From an uncultured Veillonellaceae bacterium (GTDB taxonomy: Bacteria > Bacillota > Negativicutes > Selenomonadales > Selenomonadaceae), in the NCBI GenBank assembly GCA_902766015.1, contig CACXCC010000001.1, forward strand, positions 1 through 43,669: 43,669 bases of DNA. The letters are read 5' to 3'. The notes below the pieces were generated by a model. It searched no databases. It was not told where the DNA came from and was given only the letters and a program-made list of their open reading frames with translations. A program made the translations under genes and the position numbers. Numbering within the stretch: position 1 is the first letter of the stretch; the number at the start of each line of letters is the position of its first letter. Shown one piece after another: positions 8,692 through 16,044 of the stretch.

Positions 8692-9621
8692 ATGGAAGAA
8701 AAAACAGTTCGTGTACGGGTGCCCGGAACGAGCGCAAACTGCGGTCCGGGATTTGACACATTGGGTCTTGCCTGCACGATTTATAATGATTTGGACTTGA
8801 CACTGAAGCGGGAGCCGGGACTCACGATCACGATGAGCGGCGAAGGTGCGGCCAATATCCCGAAGGATAACCGCAATATCGTCTGGCGTTCCGTTCAGTA
8901 TCTCCTCCGTAAAGCCGGGAGAGCGGAGGAATTCCGCGGTGCCGTCATCCATATGGACAATCAGGTACCGCTTTCCCGCGGACTCGGCAGCAGCGCGACG
9001 GCGATCGTCGCGGGATTGACGGGAGCGAATGAACTTCTCGGACGCCGTTACCGCCGTCAGGAAATCCTGCAGATGGCAACGGAAATCGAAGGTCATCCCG
9101 ACAATGTCGCACCGGCGATTTTCGGCGGTTTTACGATTAACACCGTCACAAAGGGACGTGTACGCTGCTTCTATTTCCTGCCGCGTACGCAGCTCGATCT
9201 CGTCGTCGCGGTTCCGGATTTCTATCTGCCGACGCGCGTGGCCCGCAAGGCTTTGCCGGAAAACGTGCCGATGAAAGATGCCGTTTATAATGTCGGCCGT
9301 GCGGCCATGCTTACGGCGGCACTGCTCCGCGGCAATGAACGTTTCCTGCAGGGAGCGTTCGAAGACGCTCTGCATCAACCCTATCGCGCGAAGCTCATTC
9401 CGGGTATGTACGACGTGTTCAAAGCGGCAAGAGACGCCGGCGCTCTCGGGGCATCCCTGAGCGGCGCAGGCCCGTGCCTCATCGCCTATGTACCGAAACA
9501 CCGCGAATGCACCGAAGCCGTCGGAGCGGCCATGAAAGAAACGTTCCGTCAGCACGAAGTCAACGCCGAGATCCTGAATCTCGAGCTTGACACGAAGGGT
9601 GCGCAGATTATTGAAAAGTGA
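8692..9621 (+). CDS. thrB: Homoserine kinase
   Basis: GHMP-family kinase that phosphorylates homoserine with ATP, the step before threonine synthase. The 309-residue protein has the N-terminal VRVPGTSANCGPGFDTLG motif and the ATP-binding PLSRGLGSSA at 93-102. The late GHMP motif ALGASLSGAGPCLIAY is also present. The ATG at 8692 has a GGGGG run at 8680-8684 upstream and follows the hom stop by four bases. An ATG at 8674 overlapping hom is less likely. No thrC is visible; a strong terminator follows immediately. Confidence 0.94.
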   Translation: MEEKTVRVRVPGTSANCGPGFDTLGLACTIYNDLDLTLKREPGLTITMSGEGAANIPKDNRNIVWRSVQYLLRKAGRAEEFRGAVIHMDNQVPLSRGLGSSATAIVAGLTGANELLGRRYRRQEILQMATEIEGHPDNVAPAIFGGFTINTVTKGRVRCFYFLPRTQLDLVVAVPDFYLPTRVARKALPENVPMKDAVYNVGRAAMLTAALLRGNERFLQGAFEDALHQPYRAKLIPGMYDVFKAARDAGALGASLSGAGPCLIAYVPKHRECTEAVGAAMKETFRQHEVNAEILNLELDTKGAQIIEK

Positions 9622-9641
9622 ACAAGAATAATACCGTGAGT

Positions 9642-9686
9642 AAGGTGGAAAAGAATCTAGTATACTAGATTCTTTTCCACCTTTTT
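9642..9686 (+). terminator. 42-bp perfect palindrome terminator after thrB
   Basis: Bases 9642-9662 are the exact reverse complement of 9663-9683, giving a 21-bp arm with no mismatch. The downstream arm ends in a run of five Ts (9682-9686). It should terminate the hom-thrB transcript. The top strand carries the T-run, and the bottom strand has A-rich sequence in the matching place, so termination is mainly in the + direction. Confidence 0.9.
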
Positions 9687-9687
9687 G

Positions 9688-9716
9688 TTGCTTTATCGAA
9701 TACAGTATTATATAAT
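9688..9716 (+). promoter_or_regulatory. Promoter of the AAA/DUF4143 gene
   Basis: TTGCTT (9688-9693) and a consensus TATAAT (9711-9716) with a 17-base spacer start right after the thrB terminator and 32 bases before the ATG. The gene is therefore an independent monocistron. Confidence 0.7.
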
Positions 9717-9748
9717 AGAATTATACTCGATATCAAGGACGTGATCGT

Positions 9749-10951
9749 ATGATTAAAAGAGAACTGTATTTAAATCGTTTACGACCGTTTTTTCATAAAG
9801 ATATCGTCAAAGTTCTGACCGGACTTCGGCGAAGCGGTAAATCAGTTCTTCTGCAGCAAATTCAGCAGGCATTGCGGGAAGAGGGGGATGACCCTGCGTC
9901 GATGCTTTATTATAACTTTGAGGATATGCGCAATCTGCCGTTTTGTCAGGCGTCGGCTTTGTATGAAGACATTATGGAGAAACTGGACGGTAAACAAAGA
10001 GCTGTTTTGTTTTTCGATGAGATTCAGGAAGTCGAGGGATGGGAACGGGTTGTCAATTCCCTGCGAGTGAGTCATGGGGCGGATATCTATGTTACGGGAT
10101 CGAATGCCCATCTGTTGTCCGGCGAATTGGCGACATTGCTTGCCGGGCGGTATGTTGCGTTTCCGGTATATCCGTTTTCTTTTCGGGAATTTTGTCTGGC
10201 ATATCCGGATCGGTCCCGAGCGGAATGTTGGCAATCTTATTTGCTTCATGGCGGAATGCCGTTTTTGACGCATCTGCCGGATGATGATGCAACGGTCTAT
10301 CAGTATTTGCAGGATATTTATCGCAGTGTTGTGCTGAAGGATATTGTTCAGCGTCATGCGATTCGGGACGTTGATTTGTTGGAGCGTATTGTTCGGTATG
10401 CAGCGGCGAATATCGGGCATACGTTCAGTGCGGCGAGCATTGCCCGGTACTTGAAGAGCGAGAGGCGTTCTGCATCGACGGATACGATTATGAATTACCT
10501 GCAGGCCTGCACGGAGTCGTTTTTGCTTTATCGGATTCCGCGTCAGGATTTAGTCGGCAAGAAGATACTTTCGATTAATGAAAAGTACTATCTGGCCGAT
10601 CACGGTATACGTCAGGTTGTGTACGGGCGTAATCAGCAGGACATTGATCAAACGCTGGAAAACATCGTTTGTATGGAGCTGCTTAGACGCGGCTATCATG
10701 TCACGGTCGGCAAAGCCGGCGATCGGGAAATTGACTTTGTCTGTGAACAGCCGGGCAAGCGCTTTTATGTTCAGGTCACGTATTTACTGGCATCCCCGGA
10801 AACGGTAGAGCGTGAATTCGGTGCTTATCGCCCGATTCGGGACAACTATCCGAAATACGTTGTCTCCATGGACCCGATCGATTTCAGCCGTGACGGGATT
10901 ATCCATAAAAACATCATGGATTTCCTTTGTATGGATTCGTATGTCATGTAA
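9749..10951 (+). CDS. AAA_14/DUF4143 family ATP-binding protein
   Basis: A 400-residue protein of the widespread AAA_14 plus DUF4143 family, whose cellular role is not established. Walker A is GLRRSGKS at 25-32 and Walker B is VLFFDE at 86-91, followed by IQEVEGWERVV and the family YVTGSNAHLLSGELATLLAGR segment. The C-terminal part resembles a PD-(D/E)XK nuclease-like fold around REIDFVCEQPGKRFYVQV. There D329 is kept but the usual E-x-K position reads Q-V-T, so nuclease activity is doubtful. AAGGA lies before the ATG. The gene is isolated between a terminator and ssrA, is more AT-rich than its neighbours and has fewer TTGAC/GTCAA words. All this suggests horizontal acquisition. Confidence 0.88.
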   Translation: MIKRELYLNRLRPFFHKDIVKVLTGLRRSGKSVLLQQIQQALREEGDDPASMLYYNFEDMRNLPFCQASALYEDIMEKLDGKQRAVLFFDEIQEVEGWERVVNSLRVSHGADIYVTGSNAHLLSGELATLLAGRYVAFPVYPFSFREFCLAYPDRSRAECWQSYLLHGGMPFLTHLPDDDATVYQYLQDIYRSVVLKDIVQRHAIRDVDLLERIVRYAAANIGHTFSAASIARYLKSERRSASTDTIMNYLQACTESFLLYRIPRQDLVGKKILSINEKYYLADHGIRQVVYGRNQQDIDQTLENIVCMELLRRGYHVTVGKAGDREIDFVCEQPGKRFYVQVTYLLASPETVEREFGAYRPIRDNYPKYVVSMDPIDFSRDGIIHKNIMDFLCMDSYVM

Positions 10952-10965
10952 TTCGCAGAAATCTC

Positions 10966-10997
10966 TTGACGAAGAATCTTTAAAGTGGTAGTATAAT
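10966..10997 (+). promoter_or_regulatory. ssrA promoter
   Basis: TTGACG (10966-10971) is followed by overlapping -10 candidates: TAGTAT at 10989-10994 (17-base spacer) and TATAAT at 10992-10997 (20-base spacer). They lie about 40 bases before the mature tmRNA 5' end. Confidence 0.6.
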
Positions 10998-11037
10998 CCT
11001 ACTAAAGATGTTCATGGTATCGTCCTGACGTCAATCC

Positions 11038-11391
11038 GGGGATGTAATGGTCTCGACGGGTATGGATGGTGCGTGAATAGCGAGCCGGGGGGTCATCAAC
11101 CCGTCAGTAAGGTGAACACTTTTATTTAAATATAAAAGCTAACGAAGAATACGCTTTAGCCGCTTGAGGCTAACCCCTGTCCGCTTTTTTCCCGCGGAGG
11201 CAGATAAGGGGACAACAGCGGGATACCTGAGGGCCAATTCTCGGAGGCTCGAATGGGAACTCTCATCGAGATCGGAACGATGGCGGTTGCTTGTGGCTGC
11301 CTGAATTCTTAAATTTAACCATAAGCTGCGCTCGGAGAAGTTCATGAAACACTATGCTCGGACAGGAGTTCGATTCTCCTCATCTCCACCA
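11038..11391 (+). ncRNA. ssrA: Transfer-messenger RNA (tmRNA)
   Basis: Rescues stalled ribosomes by acting first as tRNA-Ala and then as mRNA. The 5' end (GGGGATG, 11038-11044) pairs with CATCTCC near the 3' end to form the acceptor stem, and CCA is encoded at 11389-11391. The T-arm GTTCGATTC and the 5' GTCTCGACGGG segment are typical. The tag frame runs from GCT at 11138 to TGA at 11165-11167 and encodes ANEEYALAA. Length is 354 nt, arranged as a single-piece tmRNA. It is independently promoted and terminated. Confidence 0.96.
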
Positions 11392-11400
11392 GTAAATAAT

Positions 11401-11430
11401 AAGACAGCCTAAAAACGGGCTGTCTTTTTT
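11401..11430 (+). terminator. ssrA intrinsic terminator
   Basis: AAGACAGCC (11401-11409) pairs with GGCTGTCTT (11418-11426) and is followed by a T-run, ten bases after the tmRNA CCA. Confidence 0.9.
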
Positions 11431-11481
11431 GTTGCCAATATTTCATTACTAAGGCGGCAAAGGGGAGAGAGAACCCGGTCT

Positions 11482-11604
11482 TCGCTAAAAGCTGAAGCCT
11501 AAAAGCACTCTGCTTTCGCTTAATTTAGTCGCCCCATTATTAAACGCGCTTCGCTTGAATGAAACAAAGGGGCTCCGTGCGGAAGCGGAGTGCTTTTTTA
11601 GCGA
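11482..11604. repeat. Imperfect inverted repeat in the ssrA/response-regulator spacer
   Basis: AAAAGCACTCTGCTTTCGC (11501-11519) is nearly the reverse complement of 11579-11597, differing only by two changes that become G-U pairs in a + strand RNA. The match extends outward: TCGCTAAAA at 11482-11490 mirrors TTTTTTAGCGA at 11594-11604, with one arm interrupted by a near-tandem of its own sequence (…TAAAAGC repeated). An inner GCCCC/GGGGC pair (11531-11535 and 11569-11573) nests inside. The rest of the 220-base spacer holds no gene I can support. It could be a relic of a small mobile element, a structured RNA or a terminator region for the convergent response regulator. Confidence 0.55.
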
Positions 11605-11650
11605 CGGCTCAGGCATCCGCGTCTGCCCCGCGATCCCGCCTTGTTTCAGG

Positions 11651-13195
11651 TTACTGTTGCCTTCTATAATGACTCGGGCTGACGCCTGTCGTTTTCTTAA
11701 ACAGTCGGCAGAAATACTGATAGTCCGCAAATCCTTCTTCGGCGGCGATGTCTTTGATCTGCGTCGTTTCCTGCAACAGGCGTTGACGGACGCGGCGGAG
11801 GCGTTGTTCGGCGAGGTAATCGCTGAAGCTCGTGCCGAGGGATTTTTTGAAAAGCGTCGAGAAATAGGCCGGGTTTAAGTGAACATAATCGGCGACATCG
11901 GTTTGGGCGAGCGGTTCATTTTGATGGTCACGGATATACGTGAGGGCGGAGCGGATCGCCGGATGGAGTTCGGACTGCGTCTGCGGAATACTGCGGAGCC
12001 AGGCGGTAAATGACGCCTGCAGTTCGGCGAGATTAGCAAAGCTCGTGACATCTGCGGTCCACGGTGTCGGTAGTGAACGCGTTTCTTCCTGCAGGAGCAC
12101 CGTGAGATCGGCAAGGGCGAGACGATGGTGCTCGAGTCCGTCAAAAAAATCGGATGCGGCTTTGTCACTCGCGGTTCCCTGCTGCAGAGCATGCAGGAGT
12201 TCCGTGATAAGCTGCTGCTGTGATCCGTCGGGCGGAGCGATCGGGACGAGTTTTTCCTCCGGATAAATACCGCCCTGTTCGTAGTAGAGCGAGTCGGCAT
12301 TTGACGCGAGCGGGAGCCAATGACGCTGCAGCGGTGCGATACCGGGGAGAATCGGCGTGAGGACGATCGCGGGATCGAGAGAAAAGTAACGCGAGGCGTT
12401 TGTCCGTAACTGATGCGCAAAATCCTGCAGAAAGGCGGCAGTGCGGGAACGGCTTCGACTGCCGGGGAAAAAGCAGAGCAGTCCGGTAACGGCCGTTTCG
12501 TTTTGCGGCAGCAGCAGAAAAAGCGGATGCGGATCTGCGTCCGCGGCGGCTTCGGTGCAGAGCGTTTGACACGTCGAGCGGAATGATTGACGGACCGAGG
12601 TGAAGTCTTCCGAGGATAACCTATGCTCCTTTTTCAGCCAATTTCCGTCCCAGAGCAGCAGTGCGGCGCAATCGGCGTCAGGCGGAAGTCCGGCGGCTTG
12701 TGTGAAGCGGTAGAGATCGTCATTTGCGCCGTCCGTAAAGGCCGTGAAGAAGTCCTCACGGAGTTTTTCGCGGCCGAGGCGGACAAGGTCGTCCGTTGAA
12801 ATACCGGCTTCAGCCGCCGGCGTTTCTTTAGCGAGGTGTTTTTCGAGAAATGCCTCGAGTTTTTCCGGTGAGAGCTCGGTTTTCAGCAAATAATCGTCAA
12901 TGCCGAGCTGCATGGCCTGACGCACGTAATCAAAATCGTCGTGACAGCTCAGGACGAGAATGTGCGAGGGAATGCCGGCTTCTTTGACCTTCTTGATGAG
13001 ACTGAGTCCGTCGCAGACCGGCATACAGATGTCCGTGATGAGGAGCGATGGATGTTCACGCTCGATGAGTTTCCATGCTTCTTCGCCGTTCTTGGCGTCA
13101 CCGGCGATGACAAAGCCTTTTTCTTCCCAAGGGATCATCTGCTTTAAATACGCGCGGACGAGAAAATCATCGTCGGCGATTACGAGTTTTTTCAT
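11651..13195 (-). CDS. YesN-type response regulator, receiver plus AraC DNA-binding domain
   Basis: Output protein of a two-component system. The 514 residues start with a receiver domain holding the acidic pair at 8-10 (ADDD), the phosphoacceptor D55 (LLITDICMP) and K105. A long variable middle follows. The last 100 residues are an AraC double helix-turn-helix (YIRDHQNEPLAQTDVADYVHLNPAYFSTLFKK and IKDIAAEEGFADYQYFCRLFKKTTG). The ATG at 13195 has AGGAGG upstream, and the start overlaps the previous stop by one base (TGATG). It is the last gene of the kinase/binding-protein/regulator operon. The likely targets are the adjacent symporter and isomerase genes, by analogy with sugar-sensing LytS/YesN systems. 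Confidence 0.92.
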   Translation of the reverse strand: MKKLVIADDDFLVRAYLKQMIPWEEKGFVIAGDAKNGEEAWKLIEREHPSLLITDICMPVCDGLSLIKKVKEAGIPSHILVLSCHDDFDYVRQAMQLGIDDYLLKTELSPEKLEAFLEKHLAKETPAAEAGISTDDLVRLGREKLREDFFTAFTDGANDDLYRFTQAAGLPPDADCAALLLWDGNWLKKEHRLSSEDFTSVRQSFRSTCQTLCTEAAADADPHPLFLLLPQNETAVTGLLCFFPGSRSRSRTAAFLQDFAHQLRTNASRYFSLDPAIVLTPILPGIAPLQRHWLPLASNADSLYYEQGGIYPEEKLVPIAPPDGSQQQLITELLHALQQGTASDKAASDFFDGLEHHRLALADLTVLLQEETRSLPTPWTADVTSFANLAELQASFTAWLRSIPQTQSELHPAIRSALTYIRDHQNEPLAQTDVADYVHLNPAYFSTLFKKSLGTSFSDYLAEQRLRRVRQRLLQETTQIKDIAAEEGFADYQYFCRLFKKTTGVSPSHYRRQQ

Positions 13196-14145
13196 CAAAA
13201 ATCCTCCTGCAACAGGTAATTATCGGCATTTTCCGGGGTGATGACCGCATTTTCGATGTAATTGACGTCACGTGTTTGTCCCTGCAGGGCATCGCGTACC
13301 GTTTCGATGGCGAGTCGGCCCGTTTCGTTGCCGTCCTGTGAAATAATCGCGTCAAGACGGCCGTTTTTGAGGGCGAGCAGGGCGTCGTTCTGCGTGTCGA
13401 CACTGACGGTTACAATATGACCGTCAAGCGGAGCCGTCGCGTCAACAACGCCGAGTGACATGATAGCGCTTGTAACGAAAATGCCGCAAATCTGCGGGCG
13501 GCGCGTCAGAAGCGCCTCGGTCTGGACCGAGGCCTGACGATATTGTGCGGCATCGGCAATGACTTCGGACACCGGGAATCCGAGTGCGTTCATCGTGTCA
13601 AGGAATCCTTTGATACGCTGTAAATGTGCATCCTGACGCCAACTGCCGGCGATAACGGCCGTTTCGGCGCCGGGAGGGAGATGTGCGGCCATATATTCCG
13701 CGGCTTTACAGCCGATCGTGTAGTTGTCCGATCCGATATACGGAATGCCGTCGATGCGTTCGTCAATCGTAAAAAGCGGGATGTGCGCTTCTGACGCCAT
13801 GTCACGGTAGACGGCGGCCTGATCGATATCGACGGGTGAAATCAAGAGGGCGTCAACGCCGCCGGCGAGAAGGTCACGTGCGATCTGTTCCTGTTCGTCA
13901 CTTGCCGATTCGTTTTCGGGTGCCATGACGATGAGACGTATACCGTTTTCCCGTGCCGTGCGCTCCATACTCGAACGGACGGAAAGCCAGTATTCGCTGT
14001 CCATGGCTTTGAGAATGACGCCGACTTTGTATTCGCGCTGTTCCGGCGTCGTGTCCGTGCGGACGGAGAAAAACGAAAGTGCGATGCAAAGCACGAGAAC
14101 CGCGGCGGCAAACAGTCCGATTAAGGGGATCCGCCAATCTTTCAT
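13195..14145 (-). CDS. Membrane-anchored sugar-binding sensor protein (RbsB/XylF-like)
   Basis: Type I periplasmic binding protein fold. The 316 residues begin with an uncleaved-looking hydrophobic anchor at about 5-26 with no lipobox. Then come YKVGVILKAMDSEYWLSVRSSMERTARENGI, GGVDALLISPVDIDQAAVYRDM, PLFTIDERIDG and YIGSDNYTIGCKAAEYM, all features of ribose/xylose-type sugar receptors. There is no sugar ABC permease or ATPase beside it. Instead it lies between the histidine kinase (4-base ATGA overlap) and the response regulator (1-base overlap). It therefore most likely presents sugar to the kinase, as XylFII does for LytS in Clostridium. The ligand is unknown. Confidence 0.85.
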   Translation of the reverse strand: MKDWRIPLIGLFAAAVLVLCIALSFFSVRTDTTPEQREYKVGVILKAMDSEYWLSVRSSMERTARENGIRLIVMAPENESASDEQEQIARDLLAGGVDALLISPVDIDQAAVYRDMASEAHIPLFTIDERIDGIPYIGSDNYTIGCKAAEYMAAHLPPGAETAVIAGSWRQDAHLQRIKGFLDTMNALGFPVSEVIADAAQYRQASVQTEALLTRRPQICGIFVTSAIMSLGVVDATAPLDGHIVTVSVDTQNDALLALKNGRLDAIISQDGNETGRLAIETVRDALQGQTRDVNYIENAVITPENADNYLLQEDF

Positions 14146-15923
14146 AACGGGGAGCCTCCTTTCATCTCGAGTTCGTATTCGTGAATGTCACGGGAAACAG
14201 GCAGATGCACGACGGCCGAAGTAAACGAATGACCGTCACTGTCGTAATGAAGCGTGCCGCGTGCACCGTAGTAAAGGCGCAGACGTTCGCGGATATTCGT
14301 GATGCCGACATTGGACATGCCGCCGTGGGAAAGCTGCTGAGCCGTCGTGCTGACTGCCGTTACGATATTGAGGCGCAGCAAATCCGCTTCGGAAAGGCCG
14401 CAACCGTCATCGCGGACTTCGAGGACGAGACTGTCTTCCTCAAGATGGGAGCGGATTAAAATATGACAGAACGGGCGCTCCGATGACGGACCGTGAAGAA
14501 TACTGTTTTCGACGAGCGGCTGTAAAAGCAGGCGAGGTACGCAGCAGTCGAGACTGTCCGGCGCAAGGTCGTATTTGACGTCAAACGAGTCCCGGTGACG
14601 GAATTCCTGCAGCGCAACATAATCGCGGATCGTGCGGATTTCGTCGCCGAGTGTCGCAAAGCCGCCTTTGCGTCCCGTGCTTACGCGCAGAATTTCGATA
14701 AAGCTGCCGAGTACGTCAGCGAGGCTTTTTGCGCCTTGCATGAGGGCGGCGAGGCGGATCGAATTGAGCGTATTATAGATGAAATGCGGGCGGATCTGGT
14801 ACTGCAGGGATTTGAGCTCGGCTTCGCGTTTGAGGTTCTTTTCCGTCGCGAGTCGGTCAACGAGTTCGCCGATATGGTCGAGCATGCGGTTAAACCGTGT
14901 CGCAAGATACGCGATCTCATCCGATCCGTCCACCTTTGCGCGCTGATCGAGATTGCCGTGCCCGACGCGTTTCATGGCGTCAGCAAGTTCCTCGACCGGT
15001 TGATTGAGTTTGATGGCGGTCAGATAGAGGAAAAGAACCGAAATCGTGAGCACGACGAGCGCACTCATAATACTCGCGAGCTGCATCATCTGGAGTTTCT
15101 GCTGCAGGCGTTCCTGATTGTCAAGAATGACGAGCGTGTAGTCGGAAAACGGCATCGTGAGCCAGGCGGTCATATACGTTTGACCGTCAAGGCGCAGCGA
15201 TCCTTTACCGGAAACGGGGCCTTCGATTTCGCTGAGCATCTGTCCGGATGTTTGACTGTCAAGCGATTGACTGCCGGAGACAATGCGGTGACTGTTGTCG
15301 AGCAGAAAAGCCTGACGTCCGTCTGTACGGCTGAAATTGTCGAGATAGGTATAATAGAGGCCGCGTTCGCTGACGGTAAAGACGAGGACGGCGGAAACAT
15401 CGCCGGCCTTGAGCGGTACGGCGTAAAGATACACGCCTTTGCCGGAGGCAGCAATACGATCATTTGCCGTGAGCGGAACGAGTCCCTGCTGCGTCAACGT
15501 CATGGTAAACCAGGCGGCGGTGTCGCTGTTTCCGGGCTGCACGGCTTTGTATTCGGCGGATTTGACGAGGGTCTGCCGCTCCGGGAAATAGCAGTAAACA
15601 TTGTCGATGAGCGGGTTGCGGCTTTTATACTGGCGCAGAAGTGCGGCGAGTTGACTGCGCTCCTCTTGACGGTCAGAAGCAGCGAGACGAAGGAGTTCTT
15701 TGTCAAACGCCGCGTCACGCGAGAGCCGGTAAACATCCTGAAAGCGTTCGTCGATGACTTTGCTCGCGCTGTACGTCCGGTCGTAGAGCGCATCGGCGTA
15801 TTCTTCCGTAAAGAACTGCGCCGTGCGGTACTGGAAAAAGGCCGCAATGGCAAGGATGACGAGGATGTCGATGATGACGACGGCGGCAAACGTCTTCATA
15901 CGCATGGACCAAAGCAGTTTCAA
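14142..15923 (-). CDS. LytS/YesM-type sensor histidine kinase
   Basis: Inner-membrane sensor kinase of 593 residues. Membrane segments at about 11-30 and 282-304 bracket a 250-residue extracytoplasmic sensor. A HAMP linker covers 303-357. The His_kinase domain contains H380 in QYQIRPHFIYNTLN, and the ATPase domain has LLLQPLVENSILHG, VRDDGCGL and GMSNVGITNIRERL. The start is TTG at 15923 with GGAGG at 15931-15935, seven bases upstream. No ATG fits as well. It heads an operon with a sugar-binding protein and a YesN-type regulator. The canonical N in the QxNPHF motif is R here, a minor departure. Confidence 0.92.
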   Translation of the reverse strand: MKLLWSMRMKTFAAVVIIDILVILAIAAFFQYRTAQFFTEEYADALYDRTYSASKVIDERFQDVYRLSRDAAFDKELLRLAASDRQEERSQLAALLRQYKSRNPLIDNVYCYFPERQTLVKSAEYKAVQPGNSDTAAWFTMTLTQQGLVPLTANDRIAASGKGVYLYAVPLKAGDVSAVLVFTVSERGLYYTYLDNFSRTDGRQAFLLDNSHRIVSGSQSLDSQTSGQMLSEIEGPVSGKGSLRLDGQTYMTAWLTMPFSDYTLVILDNQERLQQKLQMMQLASIMSALVVLTISVLFLYLTAIKLNQPVEELADAMKRVGHGNLDQRAKVDGSDEIAYLATRFNRMLDHIGELVDRLATEKNLKREAELKSLQYQIRPHFIYNTLNSIRLAALMQGAKSLADVLGSFIEILRVSTGRKGGFATLGDEIRTIRDYVALQEFRHRDSFDVKYDLAPDSLDCCVPRLLLQPLVENSILHGPSSERPFCHILIRSHLEEDSLVLEVRDDGCGLSEADLLRLNIVTAVSTTAQQLSHGGMSNVGITNIRERLRLYYGARGTLHYDSDGHSFTSAVVHLPVSRDIHEYELEMKGGSPL

Positions 15924-15959
15924 AGCAAAGCCTCCTTTCCTGTTGTATACGATGCTTTC

Positions 15960-15969
15960 ATTATAGCAT
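15960..15969 (-). promoter_or_regulatory. Extended -10 promoter of the kinase operon
   Basis: On the minus strand TATAAT (complement of 15960-15965) is preceded by TGC, an extended -10. The -35 region (TTCTGA with 18-base spacing) is weak. The site lies 37 bases before the kinase TTG start. Confidence 0.6.
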
Positions 15970-15997
15970 GAAAGATCGATTCATCAGAACGATTCAG

Positions 15998-16034
15998 ATA
16001 AAAAACGGCCGCCGGGGGGAGCCGGACGGCCGTT
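15998..16034 (-). terminator. Terminator of the symporter operon
   Basis: AACGGCCG (16004-16011) pairs with CGGCCGTT (16027-16034). Read on the minus strand, the GC-rich hairpin is followed by a run of Ts, directly after the symporter stop codon at 16045. Confidence 0.88.
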
Positions 16035-16044
16035 AACAGGTTTC

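Noticed and set aside
11038..11391. ssrA as the attachment site of an integrated island
   Set aside because: No integrase gene and no second copy of the tmRNA 3' end is visible on either side, so an island cannot be supported.
14595..15971. A 458-codon open frame on the + strand opposite the histidine kinase gene
   Set aside because: It lies wholly antisense to a well-supported kinase, has no ribosome binding site, and its translation resembles no family. Long antisense frames recur here because of codon bias.
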